From assembly GCA_029204225.1 (NCBI GenBank), contig CM055105.1:15057132-15121131 (forward strand): DNA of 64,000 nt. Reading direction: 5' to 3'. The translations under genes were made by a program, and so were the position numbers. The notes below the pieces were generated by a model that saw nothing but the letters and a program-made list of their open reading frames with translations, did no database searches and was not told the DNA's origin. Of this stretch, positions 1 to 12,768 are shown piece by piece (position 1 is the stretch's first letter; every line of letters starts with the position of its first letter). This DNA comes from Diphasiastrum complanatum. Taxonomy: Eukaryota > Streptophyta > Lycopodiopsida > Lycopodiales > Lycopodiaceae.

Positions 1-847
1 GTATCATTTCCTGCATATCATGTAGGAAATCCGCTACTTTCTAAAACTTGAGTTACTGTAACCCAATCTCCATCAAGGTGATTACCTCTCCTAGGAGAAT
101 GCTATGAAAATATGAATAGATATCTTAACTGATCTTCTGATCTTGTAGGTAATCTTTCTTTTAACTGATCAAGTATAACTAGAATCTGAACTATGATTCG
201 TCAATCATAATTCATCGGATTCTTGTCCTATACTCAATAAAAGAACGTGATACCCTCACATAGGCAACAATTAATGATCAAAAGAATTCTTGAACTAAGA
301 GTCTTCTCTAGTTTAGCAAATACGGCTTGACCAAAAGTGACTAGTGAACTTCGAATCGCGAATGTTCAAAATGTCACTTTGGTACCGTAAAGCCTAAACA
401 GACACTCTATGACTACTTGGTCTATACCCGAATAAACATAGTCGATTTGGTAAGGTGATCAGTCATACCAAAATTCCACTAACCTGTTTATTCATCCGAG
501 GTATGAATACTATCCTCTCCTATGGATTAGGTAATTCCTAGCATCCGAGTTATGATTTACCAATCCCAACTCTCCATATTCCCAAGACCATACCAATCAT
601 AAGAGTGCATTACAATTCTTAAAAGATACATGAGTTGTTCCTGAAAGTCCTGTCCATTTGGAAAGTTCCAAACTTTTCCAACTCACACACGGTGCCCATG
701 TAAGGTTTGTAATCTAAAAAATGCCCTACTTTAGACATGGCTCAAATTGTCATTCCAAAGATAGGGTCCCAATCTAGAATACGTCTAGATTTTTCTCTTA
801 AGTTATAATCTAAGATAACTTAAGATTTACCAGAACCTCATTACGTG
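1..847. other. Gene-less AT-rich sequence
   Basis: No reading frame of useful length or recognisable motif is visible on either strand. The texture (short T-rich phrases, no coding bias) resembles a decayed LTR or other retroelement debris, but I found no partner copy in the window, so no family is assigned. Confidence 0.5.
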
Positions 848-1395
848 AAACTCTAACTTTTGGCAATCCACAACTATCCAACTCTCCTGAGTCTTCCAGG
901 ATAACATTTCATCAATTTCAAATGGGAAGATAAGGCCAAAAAGTTATCGTGTATTCTATGCACACACATCTGTAAACGAATCCAAAATGACTCATAGATG
1001 TTGTGACTTATAAGCAATACATCTCAACAATAGTATCCGTAATTAAGATTATATTGTTGATTTCCAACAACTAACTCAGAAGTAACGCTCTTCACTCGGC
1101 TAGCTGTATCAGATTTAGAAAATATTTAAATGTCTAGGTGTGGTACCAAAACACCACATTTAATGTGATTCTAAATCAATTCTAGGTTAATAAGCAATTC
1201 TTAATGAGAAATTACTATAACCCAGCGAGAAATTGTCTTAAACACAATTGTCATCAATGTGCCTATGTACCAACAACTAGTTTATGCATGCAAATAAACT
1301 TAGTCCATGGAATACTTTGTAGATCCACAAGATTAGAAGTTTGTACTAATGATCCCACAAAGATTCATTACATAGCATATCTCTACAGATAACTC
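848..1395 (+). repeat. Dispersed repeat Y, left copy
   Basis: About 550 bp matching the reverse complement of 7440-7990 with scattered differences. Landmarks in both are the phrase aactatccaactctcctgag at the start and catagcatatctctacagat at the end. The short open frames inside it are not convincing genes. It may be part of an LTR, but neither copy shows clear LTR ends. It is one of three inverted pairs that point to an inversion between the copies. Confidence 0.75.
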
Positions 1396-2544
1396 AAACC
1401 AAAGTTATTTGATGTTATCAGTTCTTGTCTTAAAAACGTCATTATTTTCTTCCTGCAGCTTCCACTGCCCATTTTCTAACATCGCCCAAGTCAACGAGCC
1501 AAAGTGCATCTATTTTTTATTATCAGTCAATATGCTGCTCTACGGTAAACTATTTTTTGATCACTATCTTGCCCAATAAAACTATTCGATAGATTTACAA
1601 AGCAATCACAATTTTTGTGAGGTATATCACGTTCTTTAAAAATTTAAACATACAACTCGTAGTCACAAAACCTCAATACAGCATCTGCAAGTATTCACAA
1701 AGATTTGCCAGATGACTATGTATATTTAAGTTGGTGCATTTGTATTTTGCTATAATATAAGCAACAAAGCAATCACATCCTTTGTGAGACACATCACGTT
1801 ATGTAAATATTCAAACATATAACTCGTAGTCACAAAATAAGGAGTGTACTCAATACGTCCCTCAACTGGGTTTTGTAGTTGTTTGAGCTAAAATCTAGAA
1901 TGTTGAGCTATTTGTTTTCTATTGAATGATCCTATTTTGTTGTTATGCTTTAAAAGGCATTTTTGCTTAACATGCAAAAGCCACTTTGTGTATCATAATA
2001 TCCAAACTAAGTTTACTTTTAGAGGCATGCAACTTGTATCTATCCTCACAAAATAGGACCAAGAGTGACCTGCTATCAAGTGACCACCTGCAAATGCCCC
2101 TTGCAACCTGCTAAGAGCAAATGGGCAATTGTTCAAGTATCCAGAAAGAAAAAGCTACAAAATGGCCACTTATATTATATCACGGTCAAAGTACTTGAAA
2201 TAAATCTTGCATTCTGAAAGGCTTAAAAGTATTTGGTGAGTCGATTTTGCTTTTTTTAAGCTTCATATCAATATTTTGGCATTCAGTTAGCAACCGTTGT
2301 TTTCTATTAGCTTGCGTAAATGTACATTGTGCTGGGAGAGAGAGTATGATTCTATTAAAATAGTGTAGGAAGCAAGTATTTCGGATGTCAGTCCTTGTAG
2401 AACTTCACTTGAGTCACGACGTTGTTCTGTCAGTCGGAGCTTTTTGTAACAGTCGGAGCTTTCAGAATGCAGGATATCATATGGAGATGCAGATGGAAGT
2501 TGCAGATGCAAAACTCAAAAAGAGAGAGATGCTATCTTCTTGAA
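1396..2544. other. Gene-less stretch
   Basis: No convincing gene. It contains a diverged direct duplication (listed separately) and otherwise unremarkable AT-rich sequence. Confidence 0.5.
1598..1850 (+). repeat. Imperfect direct duplication, about 166-bp period
   Basis: The segment 1598-1680 recurs at 1764-1850. Both begin acaaagcaatcaca and share an aactcgtagtcacaaaa block near the end, with several substitutions and a short insertion between them. The period and divergence fit an old local tandem duplication. Confidence 0.75.
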
Positions 2545-2616
2545 AAGCACAAGAGTGGGGCTGATGCTTCCTTTGCTTGGAAGCACAAGAGTGGGGCTGA
2601 TATTGCCTTTGCTTGG
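2545..2616 (+). repeat. Two-unit 36-bp tandem repeat
   Basis: Positions 2545-2580 and 2581-2616 are near-identical 36-bp units beginning aagcacaagagtggggctga. The length is a multiple of three and an open frame runs through both, so a decayed coding exon is possible, but I recognise no protein. Confidence 0.8.
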
Positions 2617-3427
<811 letters not shown>

Positions 3428-4422
3428 TCCGAGTTATGTCATATATTGTAAAAAATTTCACTTTCCATATACGTAAAATGTGCTATAATGCCTAAATACA
3501 TGTAAAGGCCTATTTCGCACTTTGTAAATTCATATTTTAAGTAGAAGTTGCGACGTTCTAAAGAGATGCAATAGAAGTCCGGAACCGACATTTAACGGTT
3601 CGTAAATGACATTGAGGCTGGTGATCGTTCCTATAAGGTCGACACTTCGTGCCATTGTACTGACGCATTTCTACGTAGAGCTGAGTATCAATAGAGAGAA
3701 GAGCAAGTTCCTATAGCTTGAGCATTTTTTTCCTTCTGCTATCTTTCACAGAATTACTTCTTATCATATGTGCGAACACACTCTATATGATCTGTGGATG
3801 ATTGTGATACTGTTCTGTTTGCGTCACACACATTTCTTATATTATACTGAATTTCAGTTACTCTAACATGGATTTTCAGGCGCACCAGCAAGTAACAATT
3901 CTGACTAATGTGTGCAGGGTATTAGCCGAAGCTGTTAAGCATCATTTCTTAGCAGACCTTCTTTCATTTTTGAATGAGCTATGTGTTCAGATAATGGGAT
4001 TGTTTGAGACTCTGTTTTGCTTGCTTTCTGCGATAAGGAATAATTCTCTGTGTTTGATTAAGAAGAATCCTTAGCTAATGTGATTCTGCTTACGGAATCC
4101 AATTGCTAGTTGCTATCAGTTCTGACTATTTCCTTGATGCCTGAAGAGCCTGAAAGATGAAGTAATCCTTGCATTTACAGACCTTGACCAAAACATTTCA
4201 TCACTGGTGTTCCTGGATGCCAATTTACCCAAATATCTTTGGATAACCAGTTATGTCGCTGTAGTATTCGTTGTAAATTTTATACATACCAATCCGTTTA
4301 CCATCATATATACATTTACCATGCAAAAGGTGAGATTATTCTCTCTCTTGGGGAATGATCAAACCTTTTATACTACATAATTCATCATTTTTGTGAAAAT
4401 CTATAACGACTAGGCCACCACA
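3428..4422 (+). mobile_element. Gypsy LTR, displaced and inverted 3' copy
   Basis: 995 bp matching the reverse complement of 14368-15361 along its whole length, running from tccgagttatg to ccaccaca. No primer-binding site follows, so it is a 3' LTR or a solo LTR. The five bases after it (CATTA, 4423-4427) equal the five bases that precede the other LTR in element orientation. This identifies it as the original 3' LTR of the 8.3-15.4 kb gypsy element, now in the opposite orientation. Confidence 0.85.
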
Positions 4423-4427
4423 CATTA
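4423..4427 (+). other. Target-site duplication half (CATTA)
   Basis: CATTA directly follows the displaced LTR. Its partner is at 15362-15366, read as CATTA on the minus strand just before the other LTR. Five bases is the usual duplication length for gypsy integrases. Confidence 0.7.
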
Positions 4428-6430
4428 ATTGATCTTCGCTGATTCTTTGAGTACATGTTGAATTTGAGAGTGATTTTGCCAAAAATCATAGATTAAGGAG
4501 TGATATACAAGGTGAGAGGATGAAATTCATTGTACCATCACTCTAGATTTGTTCAAGAGTGATAGGGTCAAGTTTAGAAGCATCAAGGGGGCCGAGGTGA
4601 AGGATGGAGCTTTAAGTTCAAAATGCAAATACAAGAAGGACAAGTCCAAGGAAAGGTCTTTCCTTTGTGGAAAGGTGAATGAAGGCTTGGAGTCTCACAA
4701 GGACTTGCAAGATTTGTCTTCAACACATGTCAAATCTTTTGAAATTTTTCATTTGGAAGTGCATTGTTTGGTTCAAGATGCAAAGATAGATGTCAATTTC
4801 ATGAAAGTAACTTGGATTTATTTTATGTCCTTGGAAAGTATTTTGCTTGGAACTTTAGATAAGTTCAAACTTATTGTTATGATCCAAGAGAAATCAATCA
4901 AGAATAAGGAGCAACAATCACAAAATGAAAATAGTTTCATTTATGCTATCATGTCAACTTATGAAGAACCATTTTGCTTTGAAGAGATTTTTGTATCTCA
5001 AAGGTGGATTAAGGCAATACTAGTTGAGTGTCATGCCTTAAAAGATAGCAAAAGTATGTTTTCCTTGTAAACTTACATTAGTTATGAAGTCAAGGAAATG
5101 GAAATATCTTCATAATGTAGGATCTTTTGGTTTCAATAAGATCATGAATGATGTGTTCATTCATAAAGATGAAAATTGCAAGTTTTCAATTTTAAAGGCA
5201 AGTTGTAAACTTCTTATGAGAATAAGTGAAGCATCCAAAGTGGACACTTATGTCCATAAGCAAGTAGTTAGTCTTATTGAGATGGAAATACCTTTTGATT
5301 TCAATATTGGAAAAATCATGCCAAGTTGTGGTGATTTTTGGACTTATGTTTCTAGCATAAGTAATCTTGATAATCATGGAAGTGCATATTGAATGGTCAT
5401 ACTTGTTGTGATCATTATGAGACATGAAGGTCTCGGATTTCCATAAAAAAGGAGCACCATGAAGAGGATCTTAAGAAGTCATCTCAAGGTTCAAATGTGC
5501 CAAGGATTGAGGAGGAGAATCCTTCTCAAGTTCAAGTGTGCCAAGGATTGAGGAGGAGAGACCTTCTCAAATTGTGATTCCAAAAAGAAACTCAAGAAAT
5601 ATGGTCGAGTCCATGTGGCTCACATTTCAAGGGAAAGAGAGCATATCTCATGTGGTATACATCTCATACTTACTTCTCTTGATTCATTTGATGAATCAAT
5701 TTGCTTTAGTGAGATCATTGCATCTCAAAATTGGAGTAAAGCCATACTAGTTGAGTATGAAGTCTCTCTTGAGGACATAGATGATGTTCTTAAAAGTTTA
5801 AATTGACTTTAAATCAATTAGAAAAAAAATGGTTATTTCATCAAATGTATGCTCTTGAGTCATGCAAGAGCAAAAGTGATTTGTTCACTCATAGTTTGAA
5901 AATTGGTATGGAGACAAATTGTAAACTCTTTATGAGAGTAAGTGAATCATCTTCTAAAGACACTTATTTCCATAATGAAGTATTTAGCCTCATTGGATCT
6001 GAGATTAGCATGGTAAACAAGCATGAAGATATGATTCGAACACTTTGTTATTATAACATGCATAGTCTTGCCAACCTGGATGAGTCTAATTCTCTAGATT
6101 GTGGTAACATGATGTTAGATCTTTGTGATCCTAAAAAGACAAGAAGGAATCTATATTTCCTCATGGAGGATCATGCACATGAAGAGGAGCAAGCCTCAAG
6201 GTCAAGCATCTACATGAAATTTGGAAGGGATCAATTTTGGAGGTGCTAGGATGGTGCAAAGCTCTCAAGTTCATCAAAGATGTCAACATCAAAGAAGCAC
6301 TATCATGGATATGGTGATTTCAGATCAACATCAAGCTCATTGGTCACACCTTTTGAACCAACAAAAACCAATTCAGCTCATGGAGTCAAGTTCAAGATCA
6401 TCATGTTTTCCATCAAGCTAGATTTACCAG
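4428..6430 (+). pseudogene. Decayed copia-type internal region with tandem duplication
   Basis: Open frames at 4549-5070, 5084-5392, 5538-5806 and 5803-6249 run in one orientation towards the LTR at 6571-7276. Two blocks, about 4970-5395 and 5690-6110, encode clearly related protein: FEEIFVSQRWIKAILVE against FSEIIASQNWSKAILVE, and CKLLMRISEAS against CKLFMRVSESS, offset by roughly 720 bp. The FEE...W.KAI...E pattern and the VPRIEEE phrases resemble the variable linker between integrase and reverse transcriptase in copia polyproteins. No catalytic domain is visible, so this is a deleted or non-autonomous copy. The copia assignment rests on that resemblance and the flanking LTR. Confidence 0.5.
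5482..5575 (+). repeat. 41-42 bp tandem repeat
   Basis: Units starting at 5482 and 5524 share the block gtgccaaggattgaggagga; a third partial unit starts at 5565. Together they encode repeated PRIEEE-type phrases, matching the low-complexity linker seen in copia polyproteins, for example at 18311-18345. Confidence 0.8.
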
Positions 6431-6570
6431 GCTAGATTTTTTAGTGTGAAAAATGCAAAAATAAGCTTGGCAGAGGCCAAAAATCATGTATATAGGATGA
6501 TTACACATGTGTAGAGCCTGTTATCACGTGTGAAAATAGTGTACTTGTCATGTACCATAATCATATAGGT

Positions 6571-7276
6571 TGTACATATGATTTAATTCAAGTTCTAGTG
6601 GCTAAAAGGCCAAAAACTAGTTTTCTAGACATATGACACATGGCATCAATCTATTGATTGCATGAGCCACATCCTTTGGTTAGGTGTCATATTCCATGTA
6701 TAGAGGACAACTCACATGTGTGGAATGAGCTGAAGTAGGCAAATTTTGACTTCTAGAAGATTTTCAAGTAGATCTCCATATAGAAGGAAAATGGACCAAA
6801 AGTGCTTAAAATAGAAGGTTTTGTCCAAGTGTCAGTTTTGCATGATGAATCATCATATGACAAAGCACCTTCACACATGTGGGATCAGAGGGATGATCAG
6901 TACCACGAGATCTCACTTATTGCATATATAGAACCACATTTGGCCATAATCAGTGTGAGACACCAATCTTGGTTTTGGAAGCAATTTTGAGTGATTCTCT
7001 CCATTTGTCTACATTTGTTTTGATTGTTTTGAGGTTCTATCAATGTGTACTTGATTTTCAAGTTGGAGTCCGTACTCAAACAGTGTTTCACACGTGTGAA
7101 ACCAGCAAGTACACCTACCTTCAATTAATGATTGTTCTTGTTAGGATGTTGTGTCTAGAATTGATCTAGATTGATCTTAATCTCAAGTAGATTGATATAT
7201 CAAGTAATCTCACAACCAATCCCTCTTGAGGATCAGATTAGGATCCACTCTTGGTCCTTTTTGTACTTTTTTCACA
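6571..7276 (+). mobile_element. Copia-type LTR, displaced and inverted 3' copy
   Basis: At least 706 bp matching the reverse complement of 15748-16455. It ends ...ttttttcaca at 7276 and is followed by unrelated sequence rather than a primer-binding site, so it is a 3' LTR. The true 5' edge may lie as far left as about 6440, but the other copy is truncated and cannot define it. It contains an 18-bp palindrome with a G-box core (7085-7102). The open frames inside are non-coding. Confidence 0.8.
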
Positions 7277-7439
7277 AGTTAGGACTGAGATCCGTGGGTT
7301 GATGCAAGGAAGAAAATTCATGCTAGAAATATATTCTTTTGACCGAATCTCCGGTCGAGATTTTGGATGTGAAACAACACTCTTTGAGAAATATTCTCTC
7401 TTAGAGGATAACCAAGAAAGTGGTGTGTACAGATCAGAA

Positions 7440-7990
7440 GTGATCTGTAGAGATATGCTACGTAGTGAATCTTTGTGATCATTAGACCTTTTGTACAAAC
7501 TTTTAATCCTGTGGATCTACAACGTATTCCATGAACTAAGTTATTTGCATGCATAAACTAGTTGTTGATACATAGGCATATTGATGAGGATTTTGTTAAG
7601 ACAATTTCTCGCTGGGATATAGTAATTTCTCATTGAGAATTGCTTATTGACCTAGAAGTAATTTAGAATCAGATTAAATGTGGTGTTTTGGGTACCCTAC
7701 CTAGACATTTAAATATTTTCTAAATTCGATACAACTAACCGGGTAGGAAGCATTACTTCTGAGTTAGTTGTTGAAAATCAACAATATAACCTTACTTATG
7801 GATATTGTTGTTTAGATGTATTGCTTATAAGTCACAGCGTCTATGAATCATTTTGGATTCATTTATTGATGGGTGTGCATAGAATGCATAAGAACTTTTG
7901 GAACTTATCTTTTCCAGCTGGAATAGATGGATTGCTATCCCGGAAGACTCAGGAGAGTTGGATAGTTGTTTGCCAAAAGTTAGAACTTCC
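7440..7990 (-). repeat. Dispersed repeat Y, right copy
   Basis: Reverse-complement match to 848-1395. Homology stops at about 7990, where sequence with several ccttcg/cgaagg phrases leads into the gypsy integrase end, so this edge is a candidate inversion breakpoint. Confidence 0.75.
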
Positions 7991-8276
7991 TTCGTTAAAA
8001 TGCGAAGGTGTACGAAGGTAAAATCCCGAAGGTAAGTGTCGCAATTTCCATATTGGTGAACTCACTAAATACACCATATTCCAATATAGTGTCGGGTTTT
8101 TCGCAAAATATAAATGTAGTGAAGGTCTCGGCTTTTTTGCAATGCAAACAATTGCAGCATGCTTTCCCATTTTTGCAAACAATGTAAACTTCGGTAAAAA
8201 AAAATAAAAAAATAAAAAATAATAATAATAATTGGACAAAAAAAATGACGGCCTTCAAAAACTGATGTATCGAACA
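7991..8276 (-). other. Probable gypsy 3' untranslated region
   Basis: Follows the integrase stop codon on the minus strand. It is T-rich with an ATT microsatellite (about 8205-8233 on plus) and carries no gene. The polypurine tract and LTR expected next are missing here; the matching LTR is at 3428-4422. Confidence 0.45.
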
Positions 8277-9335
8277 TTAGTCATAATAGCGCTTCACCCT
8301 TGAACCATTTACTCGAGTGTCAAGTAAATGTCCTTGGAGATCAGCTAACTGAAGTGATCCATTATTAAAAACTTCTATAACTTTATACGGTCCCATCCAT
8401 CTGGTATGTAATTTTCCAAGAAACAACATGTGTCTGTTATCATACAGAAGCACATAGTTCCCTTGTTTAATTTTTAATTTCTTAATGGATTGGTCAAAAA
8501 TTTCTTTTCTTTTACTCTGAACTCGTTCAGTCTCGATTGATGAAAGACGACAATCCTCTTCCAGTTGTGTCAAAGAAATTATCCGCTCCCGGAGACTATC
8601 GTGTTCATCTATTCGCTCTTCATTACTAATGCGAAACGTCGGAACTTCAAATTCTATTGGTAGTATGGGATGCATTCCATACACAAGATAGTATGGAGTC
8701 TGCCTAGTTGTAATCTTTTCAGCAGTTCTATATGCCCATAAGATAGATGGTAGCTTCTGATCCCAATCAGAAGAATGTGTTTCCGTTACTTTATTCAAAA
8801 TTTTACATAGAATTCCATTTGCCCGCTCCGTAAGCCCATTTGCTTTTGGATTATATGGAGTGGTTTGGCGATGTGTAATAGAAAAATATGACAACATGGC
8901 TTCAGTGGTCTGATTAAGGAAATGGGTTCCCCTATCGCTAACAAGTTCTAAGGGACAACCATATTGTGTGATAATGTTTTGGAATAAAAACTTTGCTACA
9001 GTCTTAGCATCATTCTTAATTGTGTCTTCGGCCTCTACCATCTTGGTAGCATAGTCCGTGGCAATGAGTATGTAACGACGACGAGTTTTACGCGTGGTCG
9101 GTTTGATAGGTCCTACAAAATCTATCCCCCACTTCTCAAAAGGTGCCAAGGAGATAATTGGAGTAAGTGGCCAATGTGTTGCAAAGCTGGGTTTCCCCAT
9201 CCTCTAGCATGCATCACATTTTTTGATGAAAATTTTAAAATCTCTATAGACGGTAGGCCACCAATATTTAGCATTAAAAATCTTTTTTGCAGTGTTTTTA
9301 AGAGCATAATGACCCCCCGAATCTTCCTCATGTAA
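8277..9335 (-). pseudogene. Gypsy integrase
   Basis: Integrase joins element DNA to the chromosome. The main 307-residue frame (9200-8277) carries the catalytic triad in context: the first Asp in GIDFVGP near residue 28, the second in SDRGTHF, and the Glu in NGLTERANG. A C-terminal segment with LHTRWMGPYKVIEV is typical of gypsy integrases; no chromodomain follows. Upstream (9335-9205) an H2C2 zinc-binding region with a WWP phrase can be read in another frame, separated from the core by a stop at about 9202. The core looks intact, but the protein as a whole is interrupted. Confidence 0.9.
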
Positions 9336-9367
9336 TGCACTTATTACAATGGTCATCTCGGTTGGTT

Positions 9368-9970
9368 CTAAAATCGACGAAGACTATCGTCAGCTCCTAA
9401 TTTATACAATATACTATTTACAATCGTGTAAGGTCCTACCTTAGAAAGAAAAACAGTTTTTTGCTGTTTATTAAAATGTTCAGGATATATCTGGTCCTGT
9501 AAAAAATTAATAACGTCCCTATGAATTGATGTTTTTGATTGAATACTCATTATATGTTCATCTGGAAATTCATTGGTAATAGGTTCTAGTTGGTTTTTTG
9601 TTTGGAGGCGGGATATGTAATCAGCATTTTGATGATCGTTGCCTCTTCTTAATTCTACTTCATAATTAAACTCATCTAATAATAATACCCATCTAGCTAT
9701 TCTACTCGAAAGATCAGGTTTATTCACTAAATGTTTTAATGCGTAGTGATCTACATGAAAAACAAAAGGGTATCTTAAAAGGTAATGTCTAAATTTCTTT
9801 ACTGAATAAATCATCCCTAATGCTTCTCGCTCTGTAGCGAAATAATTCTTATCTGATGCAGCAAATTGCCTTCCCGCATAGTAAATTGGATAATCTATAT
9901 TTTGGTCATCTTTCTGACTAAGAACCACACCTATCGCAAACGATGATGTGTCTAAATATACATGGAACTT
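9368..9970 (-). pseudogene. Gypsy RNase H
   Basis: RNase H degrades RNA in the RNA:DNA hybrid during reverse transcription. The frame contains PIYYAGRQFAASDKNY, TEREALGMIYSVKKFRHYLL and FHVDHYALKHL, the standard order for plant gypsy RNase H, then IARWVLLLDEFNYEV and NADYISR. A stop at about 9973 separates it from the reverse transcriptase; translation resumes in the same order, so the two were one polyprotein. Confidence 0.9.
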
Positions 9971-9973
9971 AGC

Positions 9974-10860
9974 TCAATTTGGAGGTCTAACCCCAGTGGC
10001 TTCTGCTAATGACTGTTTCAATTGATCAAAAGCTTTCTGATGGTCTTGTGTCCAATGGTACTCAACAGATTTTTTTAATAAACTTGTTAAAGGAGTTACT
10101 ACTATAGCATAATCTGTAATTATCCTCCGATAGTAACCTACATGACCTAGAAAACCTCTAAGCTCTCTTAAATTGGTTGGTTTTAATAATTCTAAAATCA
10201 TTTTTATTTTTTCAATGTCGGCTTGTATACCATCCTTCAAAATTTTATGTCCTAAAAGGATTCCTTCCCTCATCCCAAAGTAACACTTAGCAGGATGCAG
10301 TTTAAGAGATGTCTCTTGACATCTTCTCAATGTTTTCTCTAATGCATCTAAATGGTTTTTAGTTGATGAATAGACACAAAAGTCATCCATAAAAATTTCT
10401 AAAAACTTTTTTAAATTTTTTTGAAAAATATTCGTCATCATACGTTGGAATGTGGCAGGTGCATTACAAAAACCAAAGGGCATTCGCGTATATGCGTACG
10501 TCCCCCAATTAGTGGTGAAAGTTGTTTTGGATCTATCCTCCTCTATTATAAAAACTTGGTTATAACCTGAGAATCCATCTAAAAAACTATAACATTCATG
10601 ACTAGCTACTTGGTCAAGAATAGTATTTGTATACGGCAGAGGATGATAATCCTTTGCTGTAGCAGCATTTAGTTTCCTAAAATCCTGACAAACTCTAATC
10701 TTGCCCGTCTTCTTCTTAGGTACTTTAACTATTGGTGATACTCACTCACTGCTTAGAACAAGATATATAATACCCGCTCTAAGATATCTATATAATTCGT
10801 CTTTTATTGATAATGAGTACTTTGGATTCAATCTATATTGACGTTGTCTAACATGTATTG
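9974..10860 (-). pseudogene. Gypsy reverse transcriptase
   Basis: Reads from the end of the upstream frame (RQYRLNPKYSLSIKDEL, 10850-10790) through a stop at about 10741. It continues with PFGFCNAPATFQRMM, the catalytic block FMDDFCVYS and GHKILKDGI, then LRELRGFLGHVGYYRR of the connection domain. The FMDD catalytic pair is intact. Sequence between 10740 and 10484 still encodes recognisable palm residues (VCQDFRKLNAAT, FLDGFSGYNQV) across a frame break. Confidence 0.9.
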
Positions 10861-11264
10861 TTCCTTGAATGAGATCTATTCTATGTTCGTCCCATTTAAT
10901 TGGTATTCCTATTAAATCATCCATTGACCAAGCAAACACTTTTTGGTATTTTTGAAGAAGCAATATATACTCTTCACATTCTTGGTCCGATTGGTGTTTA
11001 TATAGATTCAAAGTCTTACATTTATTAATTTCTATTTCTACATAATCTGTTTTATCTACCATCCCCTCGGTCAGACTTGCTCTGGTTCCACCCAGAACTT
11101 CTCTTGACTCGGATGTTATCCGTATTTCTTCTTCCTCATCAATCTCATAGCATTCTATGAAATTGATCCATGACTCAGCAGGTCTAGCTAACTGCTCACC
11201 CCATCTCAAAAGGTGACCCCCTATTGGACTGGCTGTGAGAATGCTTGGAAAAGATATTTGTTTG

Positions 11265-11560
11265 GTAGACCAATTTATAATAGCATCTGCTTGATATAAC
11301 CATGGTCTTCCAAATAATATCGAATAATGTGGTGTATCTATTGGATCTATGACAAGAAAATTCATAACAAACGTCTCTGTCTCTATAATTACGTTAATAC
11401 CTCTTAGCTCACCTACTGGTATACATTTAGTCGCATCCGCTTAATGGATTTCGTGATAAGTGATAGGCTGTATCTGGTTCTCTAATCCTAATTCTTTAAC
11501 CATTGTTTTTGTTACTAGATTGATACTGGATCCTGAGTCTATTAGTATTCTATCTATAGT
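11265..11560 (-). pseudogene. Second gypsy retropepsin domain
   Basis: An aspartic protease domain split by a stop at 11441. The active-site motif IDSGSSINLV is read near 11540-11515, and the C-terminal phrase LFGRPWLYQADAIINW near 11320-11270. It repeats the architecture of the domain at about 11840-12125, so the element carries two tandem retropepsin-like units. This second unit lies immediately before the reverse transcriptase, the normal place for the protease. Confidence 0.8.
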
Positions 11561-12721
11561 CTGATCTCCTATAATCACACTAATCTCTAGAACTCCACAA
11601 TCTCCTCTATCTACATATTCTACTCTATTACTGTATGCAGGTATACTTAGTGTGACTAACCTCTTCCCTTCCTCAGTCCCTACTGACTGAAGCCCTTCTT
11701 CCTCCGAAGTATAGCTTGAGGAAGATGTAAGTGTCTCGCCTTCGTACTTATCTTTTTCCCATGATATGGAAATTCTATTATGACTTTTTCCTGTCGGTGT
11801 CTCCATCTGGTCTCTGAGGGTAGTCTCCTTTTTCTTCCAATGGGTTATAACATCGGCCTGATAGAGCCATGGCTGTCCTAATAACACTTTATATGACGAT
11901 TGTCTCGTAGTTTTTAATATTATAAAATCCATAAGAAACTTGTGGTCTCCAATATAAACTGTGATCTGAAATAGTTCTCCTATTGGTGATCTTCTAGTTG
12001 CATAAGCTAACCTTAAATGTCTTAAAGTGGGTGCTATTCTATGATTAATGCCTAATTCATATGCCGTTTCTTCAATCATTATATTTACACTAGATCCGGA
12101 ATCTATGGGTACATTATCTAAGATGCAGCCATTAATTATTATCTGAATCTCTGGTTGGCCTTCATCACCGTAATTAACTAATCCTAAGTTGATTTCTGGT
12201 AACTTTGCTTTTCTTCTCTTTTTATTTTGCAAGAATTGCTTAATTTCTTTCTTATAATATTGGTTATCGTCTAATAACTGTTTAAAGGTTATATTAGGCA
12301 TTCTAGAAACAAGGTCTTCTACAATATTATAAGAACGGTTTCTAAGTGGTGACAGATCTCTAGGTATCTCGCTACTTATAACTGGATCTGAAAATTTCAC
12401 TTTCTTAACTTGTCTAGTTTCTTCGTCTAAAAGCTTCTTAGCTTCTGAACTAATATCAACATCATAATGTTTTTCATTAGACTTATCAAGACTTAATTCT
12501 TTATTACTCGGAATTTTTACTAACTGTTCTGTGAACTTCGCTTTTTCTGTCATGTTTTTCGCAATTTTCGCAATTTTTGCCTTAGTTTTCTTCTTACCTT
12601 TAAGTGTTAAAGAATCTTTACTACTTCCTGTAGTTACTTTATTTATCTTTTTCTCTAAATCTGGCCATTGATGCTCTTGATCTAATAATTCAGACTCTAC
12701 TTTTATCCTCTGAACTATCAT
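11441..12721 (-). pseudogene. Gypsy protease-containing polyprotein segment
   Basis: A 426-residue frame. The N-terminal third is Lys-rich and charged, as in linkers after gag. The first retropepsin unit follows: VPIDSGSSVNIM near residue 205, then FLMDFIILKT and LLGQPWLYQADVITHW. After a Ser/Glu-rich spacer comes the start of the second unit with ILIDSGSSINLV. Two DSG motifs in one reading frame are unusual, since retropepsins normally have one per polypeptide and act as dimers. The upstream frame break and the stop at 11441 show that this copy is decayed. Confidence 0.85.
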
Positions 12722-12768
12722 GTCAGTATTAGTCTTAGATTGCCGAAGGTCGTCTTCCCTAGGTGAGT

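Noticed and set aside
3428-4422. Independent solo LTR insertion
   Set aside because: The adjoining CATTA matches the five bases before the other LTR, and two further inverted pairs point to the same rearrangement, so an inversion is the simpler explanation.
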